Shown here: positions 54,042-63,071 of the stretch, one piece after another
How positions within the stretch are numbered: position 1 is the stretch's first letter
Layout of the letters: each line of letters begins with the position of its first letter
Origin: Brevundimonas sp.
GTDB lineage: Bacteria > Pseudomonadota > Alphaproteobacteria > Caulobacterales > Caulobacteraceae
Direction: 5' to 3'
DNA: 64,000 nucleotides
Assembly (NCBI RefSeq): GCF_003248455.1
Contig: NZ_QFNM01000010.1
Location: 1 to 64,000 of the forward strand
Notes under the pieces: generated by a model
Databases searched by the model: none
What the model was told of the DNA's origin: nothing
Seen by the model: only the letters and a program-made list of their open reading frames with translations
Position numbers and translations under genes: made by a program

Positions 54042-56461
54042 GCCCGCAACTTGCCGCCCTGTTTCTCGACCGCGGCCACGACCTTCCTGGTCAGGGCCTC
54101 GATCTCGGCTTCCGCCAGGGTGGCGTCGCGCGGCTGGATCACGACTTCCAAGGCGACGGACTTGAAGCCGTCTTCCACGCCCTTGCCGCGATAGACGTCG
54201 AAGACGCGGACCTCGGCGATCAGGGCCTTGTCGGCGCCGGCGGCCGCGCGGACCAGGTCGCCTGCGGGCTTGCCCTCCTCGACCACGAAGGCGAAGTCGC
54301 GAGTCAGCGGCATCAGGGTCGCCAGGTCGGCCGAGCCCCGCGCCTTCGATCCCTTGCCGCGCGGTTCGGGCACATTGTCCAGCACGATCTCGAAGGCCAG
54401 CATGGGGCCGTCGGCGTCCAGCGCCTTCAACACGCGCGGATGCAGTTCGCCGAACTCGACCATCACATTCTTGGGGCCCAGTTGCAGCCGGGCCGAACGG
54501 CCCGGGCGCCACCAGTCGCGGTTCTGGCCCTGAACCAGTTGCAGCGCGGCGACCGGGGCGCCGATCTCTTCCAGCAGGGTGGTCAGATCGCCTTTGAGCG
54601 TGAACAGGGCGTCCTCGCCCGCGCCGGCCCAGTGACGGGCGGGATGCGGCGCGACCAGACCGGCGACGACGGTGCGCTGATCCGCCGGGCCGTCGCCCAG
54701 ATAGATGGGGCCGATCTCGAACAGGGCGGCGTCGGCGTGGCCGCGCGCGGCGTTCCTGGCCGCCGCCTGGATCAAGTTCGGCAAGGCCGAGGGCCGCATG
54801 CAGTCCAGATCGGCGGCGATGGGGTTCTCCAGCACAAGTCGCTCGTCCCCGCCGCCGAACAGGGCGGCCGTCGACTGTTTGGTGAAGGACCAGGTGACGG
54901 CTTCGGCGTAGCCCAGGGCGGCCAGGGCCCGGCGCGCCGTGCGGACGCGGGCCTGGCGCGGGTTCAGCACGCCGCCGGCGGGGCGGGCGACCGGCGGCAG
55001 GGCCAGGTCGGGCAGGCTGTCGAAGCCCTCGATCCGCGCCACCTCCTCGACCAGGTCGGCCGGCCCCTCGACGTCGCGCCGCCACGACGGCGGGGTGACG
55101 ATCCAGGGCTTCCCCTGTCCGGCGGGCGCGGCCTGAACCAGAAAGCCCAGCTGGCCCAGGATGGTCCCGATCCGGTCGTCGGCCAGGTCCATGCCCGTCA
55201 GCCGCTTCACATGGGCGGGGTCGAAGGCGAAGGGCGCCGGACTGGCGGGCGGTTCGCCGACGAAGACGATGTCGGACGGCTCGCCGCCGCACAGGTCCAG
55301 GATCAGCCGCGTGGCCAGCTCCAGCCCCGGCGTGACCGAAACCGGATCGACGCCGCGCGCGAACCGGTACTGGGCGTCGGAATGGATGCCCAGCGCCCGG
55401 CCCGTCTGGGCGACGACCAGCGGGTCGAACCAGGCGCTCTCCAGGAAGACTTCGGTGGTATCGTCGTCGCAGCCGGTCGATTCCCCGCCCATGACGCCGC
55501 CCAGGCCGATGGGCCGCTCGCCCCCGGCGTCGGCGATGACGCAGTCGGTCGGCGACGCCGCATAGGTCTTGCCGTCCAGGGCGATCAGATGTTCCGCCTC
55601 GCCGGTTTCGGCCGACGCTTGCCCCGCGCGCACCACGATCTCGGTCCCGACCAGCTTGGCCACGTCATAGACGTGCAGCGGGCGGGCGCGGTCGTAGGCG
55701 ATCAGATTGGTCACATCGACTAGCCGGTTGATCGAACGCAGGCCGATGGCGGTCAGCCGCTTCTGCAGCCAGGCCGGCGACGGGCCGTTCTGGACCCCAC
55801 GGATCACGCGGCCGGCGAAGACCGGGCACATCTCCGGCGCCTCCAGCCGCACCGAGATCGGCGAGGGGAAGCCGCCGCGCACCACGGCGATGTCGAAATG
55901 CTTCAGCTTGCCGACGCTGGCGGCGGCCAGATCGCGCGCGATGCCGGCGACGCCCAGCCAGTCGGGCCGGTTCGGCGTCACCTCGAAATCGATCACGGGT
56001 TCGGCCCCGAACAGGCCGGCGACCGGGGTTCCCACCGGGATTTCGGGCGGCAATTCCTGGATGCCGTCGCTCTCTTCCGACAGCTCCAGCTCCGAGGCCG
56101 AACACAGCATGCCGTTCGACACCACGCCGCGCACCGGCTTCTCGACCAGGGTCACGCCCAGGCCCGGCACATAGGCGCCGATGGGCGCATAGATGGTGGT
56201 CAGGCCCGCCCGCGCATTCGGGGCGCCGCAGACGATCTCCTTCATCCCGTCGACGGTCTCGACCTGACAGACCTGCAGCCGGTCCGCATTGGGATGACGC
56301 TCGGCCGAGACGATCCGGGCCACGGTGAAGGGCGCCAGCTTGGCGGCGGGGTCGAGCACCTCTTCGACCTCCAGCCCGGCCATGGTCATGGCCTCGGCGA
56401 TCTGGTGGACGTCCGCCTCGGTCTCGAGGTGGTCCTTCAGCCAGGACAGGGTGAACTTCAT
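54038..56461 (-). CDS. pheT: Phenylalanyl-tRNA synthetase beta subunit
   Basis: 807 aa, full length: an N-terminal tRNA-binding EMAP-like domain (AKLAPFTVARIVSAERHPNA then DRLQVCQVET), B3/B4 editing region (RPDWLGVAGIARDLAA), B5 domain and the anticodon-binding FDX-ACB domain at the end (FKSVALEVVIQPRDATLAEA). ATG at 56461 shares its A with the pheS stop (TAATG). Works as the alpha2-beta2 enzyme with PheS. Confidence 0.98.
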   Translation of the reverse strand: MKFTLSWLKDHLETEADVHQIAEAMTMAGLEVEEVLDPAAKLAPFTVARIVSAERHPNADRLQVCQVETVDGMKEIVCGAPNARAGLTTIYAPIGAYVPGLGVTLVEKPVRGVVSNGMLCSASELELSEESDGIQELPPEIPVGTPVAGLFGAEPVIDFEVTPNRPDWLGVAGIARDLAAASVGKLKHFDIAVVRGGFPSPISVRLEAPEMCPVFAGRVIRGVQNGPSPAWLQKRLTAIGLRSINRLVDVTNLIAYDRARPLHVYDVAKLVGTEIVVRAGQASAETGEAEHLIALDGKTYAASPTDCVIADAGGERPIGLGGVMGGESTGCDDDTTEVFLESAWFDPLVVAQTGRALGIHSDAQYRFARGVDPVSVTPGLELATRLILDLCGGEPSDIVFVGEPPASPAPFAFDPAHVKRLTGMDLADDRIGTILGQLGFLVQAAPAGQGKPWIVTPPSWRRDVEGPADLVEEVARIEGFDSLPDLALPPVARPAGGVLNPRQARVRTARRALAALGYAEAVTWSFTKQSTAALFGGGDERLVLENPIAADLDCMRPSALPNLIQAAARNAARGHADAALFEIGPIYLGDGPADQRTVVAGLVAPHPARHWAGAGEDALFTLKGDLTTLLEEIGAPVAALQLVQGQNRDWWRPGRSARLQLGPKNVMVEFGELHPRVLKALDADGPMLAFEIVLDNVPEPRGKGSKARGSADLATLMPLTRDFAFVVEEGKPAGDLVRAAAGADKALIAEVRVFDVYRGKGVEDGFKSVALEVVIQPRDATLAEAEIEALTRKVVAAVEKQGGKLRA

Positions 56462-57537
56462 TAGGAAAGGCCGGAAGCAGGATTGGGCGCGGCGAAGGCG
56501 GAGAAGCCGTAGTGGGCCAGCCAGCGGGTGTCGGCCTCGAACATCGGGCGCAGGTCCGGCACGCCGTATTTCAGCATGGTCAGGCGATCCACCCCCATGC
56601 CGAAGGCGAAGCCCTGCCATTCGTCCGGGTCCAGGCCGCAGTTGGTCAGCACATTGGGATGCACCATGCCGCAGCCCAGGATCTCCAGCCAGTCGTCGCC
56701 GGTGTTGAACACCAGCTTGCCGCCGGAACGGTCGCAGCGGATGTCCATCTCGGCCGACGGTTCGGTGAAGGGGAAGTGGTGCGGGCGGAACCGCGCCTGA
56801 ACCTCATCCAGTTCGAAGAAGCGGGCGATGAAGGTCTCAAGCGTCGTCTTCAGATGACCCATGTTGATGTCGCGGTCGATCACCAGGCCTTCGATCTGGT
56901 GGAACATCGGCGTGTGGGTGGCGTCCGAATCCTTGCGGAAGGTGCGGCCCGGCGCGACGATGCGGATCGGCGGCTTCTGCGACATCATGGTGCGGACCTG
57001 CACCGGGCTGGTGTGGGTGCGCAGCACCTTGCGCTCGCCCGTCTCGGGGTCCGGCTTCAGGAAGAAGGTGTCGTGCATCTCCCGCGCCGGATGTTTGGGC
57101 GGAAAGTTCAGGGCGGTGAAGTTGTGGAAGTCGTCCTCGATGTCGGGACCTTCCGCCACCGCGAAACCCATCTCGGCGAAGATGGCGATCATCTCGTCCA
57201 TCGTCTGCATGGTGGGGTGGACCCCGCCTTTGCGGCGCGGCCGGGCCGGCAGGGTCAGGTCGATGCGCTCGGCCAGCAGCCGCGCATCCAATTCGGCGGC
57301 CTCCAGTTCGGCCTTTTTCGCGGCGATGGCGGCGGACACCCGGTCGCGCAGACCGTTGATGATCGGCCCCTGTTCGCGCCGCTGGTCGGGGCTCATCGCG
57401 CCCAGGCCCTTCAGCAGGCCCGAGATCGAGCCGGACTTGCCCAGGGCAGCGACGCGCATTGCCTCCAGGGCCGCGACGCTCTCCGCGCCGCCGATGGCGT
57501 TGATCAGATCGAGTTCGAGTGTGGCGAGATCGGTCAT
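56461..57537 (-). CDS. pheS: Phenylalanyl-tRNA synthetase alpha subunit
   Basis: 358 aa class II synthetase catalytic subunit. An N-terminal coiled coil (residues 1-90), motif 1-2 region (HPAREMHDTFFLKPDPETGE, TSPVQVRTM, GRTFRKDSDATHTPMFHQIE) and motif 3 GFAFGMGVDRLTML. ATG 57537 is the family start. rplT-rpmI-infC, often contiguous with pheST, lie further upstream but are separated by a plus-strand kinase gene. Confidence 0.98.
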   Translation of the reverse strand: MTDLATLELDLINAIGGAESVAALEAMRVAALGKSGSISGLLKGLGAMSPDQRREQGPIINGLRDRVSAAIAAKKAELEAAELDARLLAERIDLTLPARPRRKGGVHPTMQTMDEMIAIFAEMGFAVAEGPDIEDDFHNFTALNFPPKHPAREMHDTFFLKPDPETGERKVLRTHTSPVQVRTMMSQKPPIRIVAPGRTFRKDSDATHTPMFHQIEGLVIDRDINMGHLKTTLETFIARFFELDEVQARFRPHHFPFTEPSAEMDIRCDRSGGKLVFNTGDDWLEILGCGMVHPNVLTNCGLDPDEWQGFAFGMGVDRLTMLKYGVPDLRPMFEADTRWLAHYGFSAFAAPNPASGLS

Positions 57538-57628
57538 TGTGGCTGACGCCTTAGCGGGCGAAAGCCGTTTCGTCACCCTTCATGGCGTCAAGGCGACGGT
57601 CCGAGGTCTTTCAGGCGATCGGACGTTT

Positions 57629-57646
57629 CGATCCGTCAACGGATCG
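57629..57646 (-). promoter_or_regulatory. Hairpin in the pheST leader
   Basis: CGATCCG-TTGA-CGGATCG is a perfect 7-bp stem with 4-nt loop, about 90 nt before the pheS start. It overlaps a 21-codon open frame (MKLSRRVF...) with one Phe, too poor in Phe for a classical attenuation leader peptide. Role unproven. Confidence 0.35.
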
Positions 57647-57703
57647 ACTGTCGAAAACCCGCCGCGAAAGCTTCATGAACGGCAAAGCCGGCGTTAAACA
57701 TCG

Positions 57704-59338
57704 GTGGCTAAGGCGGTGGCGGAACAGGTGGGGACCTTGATGCCGCTGATCGGTGATTTCGTAGACTTGATCGCGCCCGTGGCGCCGTCCACGCCGGGCG
57801 CGGAGGTGTTCGAACGGTTCCAGAGCGAGCCGAACACCCTGGCCCTGGCCGTGGTCGACGACGACGGGCGCCCGCTGGGGATCATCGAGCGCAACGCCTT
57901 CACCCTGCGGATGGCGGCCGAGTTCGGCCGCGCCCTCTATGCGCGAAAGCCGGCCGAAAGCCTGATGGACCGCAACGCCCCCGTCGCCGACGCCTCGACC
58001 AGCGCCGAAACCTTCTTCCAGGCGTATGACGCCGCCGAACTGGGCGCGCTGCTCAGCGGCTTCATCGTGGTGTCGAGCGGGCGCTACGTCGGGGTCGGCA
58101 CGGCCTTGCAGGTCGTCCAGGCCGGCGCGGCCCTGCACCGCCAGCGCGCCGAGGAGATGGGCGCCCTGGCCCGCGACCTGGCCCTGGCCGAGGCCGAGGC
58201 CGTCGCCTCCAGCCGCGCCAAGTCCGAATTCCTGGCGGTGATGAGCCACGAGATCCGCACGCCGCTGAACGGGGTGCTGGGCGTCGCCGCCCTGATGGAC
58301 AAGAAGCTGGAGCAGGAGGAGCTGCGCCCCTACGTCCGCACGGTGATCGATTCGGGCCAGAGCCTGCTGCGGCTGTTGACCGACGCCCTGGACATGTCGC
58401 GCGCCTCGGCGGGGATGCTGACCCTGGAGGAGGAGCCGCTGGACCTGTCGGCCGTCGCCTTCGACATCGACGCCCTGTGGCGCGCGCGGGCCGAGGAAAA
58501 GGCCCTGTCCCTGACCGTGCGCACCGACCTGGCCGTCCCTTGCGTCCAGGCCGACGGGATGCGGCTGAAACAGCTTCTGAACAATCTGATCGGCAACGCC
58601 CTGAAGTTCACCGCGGCCGGAGAGGTGGCCGCCCTGATCGAAAGCCGCGCGGACGGCCAGGTGGTCCTGACCGTGGACGACAGCGGCCCCGGCGTTCCTG
58701 CGGCGGCGGCGGCGACCATCTTCGAGCCCTTCAACACCGGCAAGGCGGGCCGGGAGGGCGCCGGCGCGGGGTTGGGCCTGGCCATCTGCCGCCAGATCGC
58801 CGAGCGGATGGGCGGCGACATCGCCCTGACCACCTCGCCCCAGGGCGGCGCCCGCTTCCAGGTGCGCCTGCCGCTGCGCCCTTCGGACGGGATCGGAAAG
58901 CCGGTCCCGGACATGGCCGCGCCGACGCCGCACGATACGCTTCACGTCCTGGTCGTCGACGACAACGCCGCCAACCGCTTCGTCGCCGGCAAGCTGCTGG
59001 AGATGTTCGGCTGCACCTGCGAAATGGCCGAGAATGGGCGCGAGGCTTTGGACGCCGTCGCCGCCCGGCCCTTCGACCTGGTCCTGATGGACATCAAGAT
59101 GCCGGTGATGGACGGGGCCGCCGCGACGCGGGCCATCCGCGCCCTGCCCGCCCCGGCCGGCGCCGTGCCCATCCTGGCCCTGACCGCCAACGCCGACGAA
59201 CGCGACGAGTTGGACTATATCGCCGCCGGCATGAACGGGGTGGCGCAAAAGCCGATCCAGCCCGACGCCCTCTTGAACGCCATCCGCATGGTGCTGGCCG
59301 CCGCCGCGGAAACCGCCGCAGAGCGCCAGGCCGCCTGA
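57704..59338 (+). CDS. Hybrid sensor histidine kinase
   Basis: 544 aa, cytoplasmic with no membrane helix. The N-terminal 140 residues (ALAVVDDDGRPLGIIERNAF; VVSSGRYVGVGTALQVVQAG) look CBS-like; a coiled coil leads into HisKA with His182 in AVMSHEIRTPLNGVLGV, then a HATPase (NNLIGNALKFT, DDSGPGV, GAGAGLGLAICRQI) and a C-terminal receiver with Asp463 in LVLMDIKMPVMDG. All catalytic motifs are intact. Start GTG 57704; partner HPt and signal are unknown. Inserted on the plus strand between rplT and pheS. Confidence 0.93.
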   Translation: MAKAVAEQVGTLMPLIGDFVDLIAPVAPSTPGAEVFERFQSEPNTLALAVVDDDGRPLGIIERNAFTLRMAAEFGRALYARKPAESLMDRNAPVADASTSAETFFQAYDAAELGALLSGFIVVSSGRYVGVGTALQVVQAGAALHRQRAEEMGALARDLALAEAEAVASSRAKSEFLAVMSHEIRTPLNGVLGVAALMDKKLEQEELRPYVRTVIDSGQSLLRLLTDALDMSRASAGMLTLEEEPLDLSAVAFDIDALWRARAEEKALSLTVRTDLAVPCVQADGMRLKQLLNNLIGNALKFTAAGEVAALIESRADGQVVLTVDDSGPGVPAAAAATIFEPFNTGKAGREGAGAGLGLAICRQIAERMGGDIALTTSPQGGARFQVRLPLRPSDGIGKPVPDMAAPTPHDTLHVLVVDDNAANRFVAGKLLEMFGCTCEMAENGREALDAVAARPFDLVLMDIKMPVMDGAAATRAIRALPAPAGAVPILALTANADERDELDYIAAGMNGVAQKPIQPDALLNAIRMVLAAAAETAAERQAA

Positions 59339-59391
59339 ATTCAGGTCGTCATTCCGGGGGCGCCGGCGGGACGAACCCGACATCCAGAAAC

Positions 59392-59436
59392 GAAAACGCC
59401 CGCCCCGGCGAACCGGAGCAGGCGTCGTTCTTTTTG
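59392..59436. terminator. Bidirectional terminator between the kinase gene and rplT
   Basis: Stem ACGCCCGCCCCGG (59396-59408) and CCGGAGCAGGCGT (59413-59425), with CGAA loop and two mismatches. T-rich tracts (TTCTTTTTG) lie on the plus-strand side and TTTTCG on the minus-strand side, so it can serve both convergent genes. Confidence 0.75.
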
Positions 59437-59479
59437 CGCCAGGCTCGCGACGCGGTCGCGCGCGGCTTGAGCGCGAGCC

Positions 59480-59833
59480 TCAGGCCAGGGCGGCGCGGAC
59501 CTTGTCGGCGACGGCCTTGAAGCCGGTCGCATCGGCGGCGATGGCGGCCAGGACCTTGCGGTCCAGTTCGATGCCGGCCTTGTTCAGGCCGTTGATGAAC
59601 TGGCTGTAGGTGAAGCCTTCGACGCGGGCCGCGGCGTTGATGCGCTGGATCCACAGGGCGCGGAAGTTGCGCTTCTTGGCGCGACGGTCGCGATAGGCGT
59701 ATTGCCCGGCGCGGTCGACGGCGGCCTTGGCCGTGCGGATGGTGTTCTTGCGGCGGCCGGAGAAGCCCTTGGCCTGCTCCAGAACCTTCTTGTGCTTGGC
59801 GTGCGAGGTTACGCCACGTTTAACGCGAGCCAT
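59480..59833 (-). CDS. rplT: 50S ribosomal protein L20
   Basis: 117 aa, family length, from MARVKRGVTSHAKHKKVLEQ through the basic RRKNTIRTAKAAVDRA helix to RKVLAAIAADATGFKAVADK. Binds 23S rRNA and is an early assembly protein. Third gene of infC-rpmI-rplT on the minus strand. ATG 59833 is the canonical start. Confidence 0.98.
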   Translation of the reverse strand: MARVKRGVTSHAKHKKVLEQAKGFSGRRKNTIRTAKAAVDRAGQYAYRDRRAKKRNFRALWIQRINAAARVEGFTYSQFINGLNKAGIELDRKVLAAIAADATGFKAVADKVRAALA

Positions 59834-59942
59834 GTTGTTTTTCCCTTCGGGAAGTCCCTATCGCGCGCCGCGCGGCGGCTTGCTGCTTGAGGGACTGTTG
59901 TTCAAATTCAGTGCGGAAGATCGTCTGTGAACCCGGCGCCGA

Positions 59943-60140
59943 TCAGGCGTAGGGCATGTAGGACTTGATCTTCTTGGCGTCGGCGTCGGCCATGACGGCG
60001 GTGCCGCGGTTCTGGCGGATGTATTTCGAGTTGTGGCTGATCAAGCGGTGACGCTTGCCCGCAACGCCGGCCTTGACCTTGCCAGTGGCCGTGAATTTGA
60101 AGCGCTTCTTGGCGCCCGACTTCGTCTTCAGTTTCGGCAT
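59943..60140 (-). CDS. rpmI: 50S ribosomal protein L35
   Basis: 65 aa: MPKLKTKSGAKKRFKFTATG, then RHRLISHNSKYIRQNRG. The ATG at 60140 restores the usual L35 start; the open frame upstream is unsupported. 109 bp before rplT. Confidence 0.97.
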   Translation of the reverse strand: MPKLKTKSGAKKRFKFTATGKVKAGVAGKRHRLISHNSKYIRQNRGTAVMADADAKKIKSYMPYA

Positions 60141-60349
60141 TTCAGTCTCCTTTTTGGAGGGGCTACCGTCCTTCGGACTACTTGAGCCCATTGGGTGCGG
60201 TTGTCCCTCCTGAGTTTAAGAACCGCCCAGGCATGCCTGTTCGCCCGGCGGTTCGGTACGCGAAGGCGCGGCTTCTACGCCAAGACGCCCCGCGACGCAA
60301 GACGAGTCTGGCCCGGAGTCTGGCCCGCCGCCTTCGACCGCCCGACAAA

Positions 60350-60379
60350 CGAAACGCCCCGGCTTGCGGCCGGGGCGTT
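60350..60379 (-). terminator. Terminator after infC
   Basis: Stem ACGCCCCGGC (60354-60363) and GCCGGGGCGT (60369-60378), followed on the minus strand by TTTCGTTTG. It lies 24 bp after the infC stop and could attenuate read-through into rpmI. Confidence 0.75.
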
Positions 60380-60402
60380 CCATGTTCGGCGAGGAATCGC
60401 GA

Positions 60403-60924
60403 TCAGCGCGGGGCCAGGATCATGATCATCTGGCGGCCTTCCATCTTGGGCGCGAACTCGACCTTGGCCACTTCGTCGAAGTCGGCCTGGACCTTGTTCA
60501 GCAGTTTCATGCCCAGTTCGGGGTGCGCCATTTCACGACCGCGGAAGCGCAGGGTGACTTTCACCTTGTCGCCCTCGTCGAAGAAGCGGTGCATGGCCTT
60601 GGCCTTCACCTCGTAGTCGTGAGTGTCGATATTGGGCCGCAGCTTGATTTCCTTCAGCTCGACGACCTTCTGGCGCTTGCGCTGCTCGGCCTTCTTCTTC
60701 TGCTCCTGGAAACGGTGCTTGCCGTAATCGAGGATCTTGGCCACCGGCGGTTCGGAGGTGGAGACGATCTCGACCAGGTCCATCCCGGCTTCCTCGGCGG
60801 CTTCCAGAGCGGCGGAGGTGGGCATGACGCCCTGTTTTTCGCCGTTCTGGTCGATGAGCAGAACGCGAGGGGCGCGGATATCCTGGTTCATACGCGGCCC
60901 GTCTTTCACGGGCGGCGCTTGCAT
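60403..60924 (-). CDS. infC: Translation initiation factor IF-3
   Basis: 173 aa, matching alphaproteobacterial length from ATG 60924 (MQAPPVKDGPR). N-domain VLLIDQNGEKQGVMPTSAAL, linker EQKKKAEQRKRQKVVELKEI, C-domain KVTLRFRGREMAHPELGM and MEGRQMIMILAP. Binds the 30S subunit and checks initiator tRNA. An ATG codon replaces the rare AUU start seen in enterobacteria, so classical infC autocontrol is not evident. Confidence 0.97.
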   Translation of the reverse strand: MQAPPVKDGPRMNQDIRAPRVLLIDQNGEKQGVMPTSAALEAAEEAGMDLVEIVSTSEPPVAKILDYGKHRFQEQKKKAEQRKRQKVVELKEIKLRPNIDTHDYEVKAKAMHRFFDEGDKVKVTLRFRGREMAHPELGMKLLNKVQADFDEVAKVEFAPKMEGRQMIMILAPR

Positions 60925-61049
60925 GGGACGGCGAATGGGCGTCGTTTCCTTATGTGGTCAAAGAAGGCGTATGTCGTGATGAGCGAAATGGCGCGGCGAG
61001 CGCCACGTTCCCCTCAAGGCCGGCAATATGACGCCGAGAGGCTGTTATT

Positions 61050-62000
61050 TCAAGGCTTGGTCGTCGATCCCCCGCCGATGAACTCGGCGTGCAACGACAG
61101 AACCGCGGCGAGCACCCGGTCCACCGTCAGCGCTTCGATGGGTTGGAACTCGCCGCGCGTCTGGCTCGAGGCCACGAAGCGGCTCTTCGGCCCCCAGGGC
61201 GCCTTGTGCCACCACTCGCTGGGGCCGAAGAGGCCCAGCGTCGGAGTTCCTGCCGCCGCCGCCACATGCATCAGACCCGAATCGTTGCCGACGAACAGGG
61301 CCGCGCGCTGGATCGCCGCCGCCGAGGCCAGAATGTCCCCCTTTCCGACCGCATCGATCCCCCTCGACCCGGCCGCCGCCAGGGCCGGCGCCGCCGCAGG
61401 CTGGTCGCCGGGGCCGCCCACCGCCATGAACCGCCACCCGTCGAACGCCGGCTCCCGCGCCAGCCGCTCGATCAGCCGCCCCCAGCGCTCGGCCGGCCAG
61501 CTGCGCGCCGGGTCCGTCGAAATCGGGGCGAAGGCCAGCACGGGCGAGAGATCCTCGCCCAGGATCGCGCACGCCGCGCGCCGCGCCGCCGCGTCCGGGA
61601 ATATTTCGGGAGCCAGGGTTCCGGCCGCCCTCATCATCTCCGAAACCATCTCGACCTTGGGCCGCCCCTTTTCCCAGCGCCGGTTGTAGATGCGCCGCTC
61701 GCGCGCCCGCAGCAGATAGGCCAGGCCCGAGCCGCGGATGTCGACGACCATGTCCCAGCGGGTCGTCCCGACCGCCTTCAGCAGATCCAGCCAGTGTCCG
61801 CCGGCCTTCTTCTTGGGCAGGGGAACGACCCGCTCCACCCCCGGCGCCGCGCGAAACAGGGCGGCCGCCGACGGTCCGCAGGCCACGGTGATGCGCGCGC
61901 CCGGCAGCTGGCGATCGATCTCGCGGATCACGCCGGAGAACATGACGCAGTCGCCGATCCGGTCGGAGTTGACGAAAAGGGCGCGCGGCGCATCGCTCAT
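61050..62000 (-). CDS. Glycosyltransferase family 9 (heptosyltransferase-like) A
   Basis: 316 aa GT-B fold enzyme: ALFVNSDRIGDCVMFSGVIR at the N-terminus, the C-terminal nucleotide-sugar site FVGNDSGLMHVAAAAGTPTL and LGLFGPSEWWHK. GT9 members add heptose or other sugars to lipopolysaccharide core. ATG 62000 overlaps the stop of the second GT9 gene (ATGA). It shares a nearly identical 89-bp stretch with its neighbour. Confidence 0.92.
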   Translation of the reverse strand: MSDAPRALFVNSDRIGDCVMFSGVIREIDRQLPGARITVACGPSAAALFRAAPGVERVVPLPKKKAGGHWLDLLKAVGTTRWDMVVDIRGSGLAYLLRARERRIYNRRWEKGRPKVEMVSEMMRAAGTLAPEIFPDAAARRAACAILGEDLSPVLAFAPISTDPARSWPAERWGRLIERLAREPAFDGWRFMAVGGPGDQPAAAPALAAAGSRGIDAVGKGDILASAAAIQRAALFVGNDSGLMHVAAAAGTPTLGLFGPSEWWHKAPWGPKSRFVASSQTRGEFQPIEALTVDRVLAAVLSLHAEFIGGGSTTKP

Positions 62001-62995
62001 GCCTCGGCCTCCGTTCCCTGCCCCCGCGCGACGAAGGCGTCGTGAAGATCGAGCACGGCGGCGAACACCTGATCGACGGTCAGCGCCTCGATGGGCGCGA
62101 ACTCGCCCCGACGCGGATTGGCGGCGACGGTGCGCGTCTTCGGCCCGCGCGGTCCGTACAGCCACCATTCCGTCGGACCGAAAAGACCCAGGGTCGGCAC
62201 GCCGGCGGCCGCCGCCACATGCATCAGGCCCGAGTCGTTGCCCACGAACAGGGCCGCGCGCTGGATCGCCGCCGCCGAGGCCAGAATGTCGCCCTTGCCG
62301 ACGAAGTCGACGCCGGCCGGTCCGGCCGCCGTCAGGGCGGGCGTCGCCGCCGCCCGGTCGCCCGGACCCGGTCCGCCCACCAGCATGATGCGCCAGCCTG
62401 CGAAGCGGGGCTCGCCTCTCAGCCGACGGGTCAGTTCGCCCCATCGTTCGGCCGGCCAGCTCTTTCCCGGCTGCACCGCGATGGGCGCCAGCGCCAGGAT
62501 CGGGCCGGGCGCCGCAGACGTTTGCGGATCGACGACAGCCGCCGCTTCGGCCCGGGCGCGGTCGTCGATGAACAGTTCCGGCTCCAGCGCCCGGGGGGCG
62601 CCCAGAAGCCGCGCGATCATCTCCACCTTCGGCGCGCCGTGTTCCATGGCGCGAGAATAGACCCGCCGCCGCCGCGCGGGCGTCAGCCAGGCCAGGATCG
62701 AGCCTCGACCGTCGATGATCAGATCCCAACGGGTCCCGACCACCTGGGCCCAGAGTTTGGGCCAGTGCATCTTGGACTTCAGCTTTTCGACCACCAGGAC
62801 CCGCTCGACCCCGGGCGCCGAGCGATAGAAGGGCGCCGGCGGTCCGCCCGAGGCCACCGTGATCCGGGCGCCCGGCGTCTGGCGCAGGATCTCGCGGATC
62901 GCGCCGGAGGCGATGACGCTGTCGCCGATGCGATTGGGCGCGATGAACAGGACCTTGGGTGCGGGCAAACGAACGGCCTTTGTCGACTTCGACAC
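61997..62995 (-). CDS. Glycosyltransferase family 9 (heptosyltransferase-like) B
   Basis: 332 aa, paralogue of the next gene: VLFIAPNRIGDSVIASGAIR, WDLIIDGRGSILAWLTPARR, FVGNDSGLMHVAAAAGVPTL, GLFGPTEWWLYGPRGPK. GTG at 62995 was chosen as start, since the upstream open frame translates an intergenic repeat. First of the two-gene operon; both probably act in LPS core or O-antigen assembly on the cytosolic face. Sugar donor not identifiable. Confidence 0.9.
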   Translation of the reverse strand: MSKSTKAVRLPAPKVLFIAPNRIGDSVIASGAIREILRQTPGARITVASGGPPAPFYRSAPGVERVLVVEKLKSKMHWPKLWAQVVGTRWDLIIDGRGSILAWLTPARRRRVYSRAMEHGAPKVEMIARLLGAPRALEPELFIDDRARAEAAAVVDPQTSAAPGPILALAPIAVQPGKSWPAERWGELTRRLRGEPRFAGWRIMLVGGPGPGDRAAATPALTAAGPAGVDFVGKGDILASAAAIQRAALFVGNDSGLMHVAAAAGVPTLGLFGPTEWWLYGPRGPKTRTVAANPRRGEFAPIEALTVDQVFAAVLDLHDAFVARGQGTEAEA

Positions 62996-63011
62996 CCCGT
63001 GTGCTGCACCC

Positions 63012-63052
63012 TCGATCCTCGGGTCAAGCCCGGGGGATGACGGAGGCCGAAA
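63012..63052. repeat. Intergenic palindromic repeat between divergent genes
   Basis: CCTCGGGTCAAGCCCGGGGG with GATGACGG; the sequence CTCGGGTCAAGCCCGGG forms an imperfect inverted repeat. The GGATGACGG end matches the other repeats in this window. Lies between the GT9 pair and the hydrolase gene. Confidence 0.6.
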
Positions 63053-63071
63053 GTCCGGGCACAACGCCGCC

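Noticed and set aside
57611..57673. 21-codon leader peptide for pheST attenuation (MKLSRRVF...)
   Set aside because: Only one Phe codon and no adjacent terminator/antiterminator pair or T run, so control by phenylalanine attenuation is not supported.
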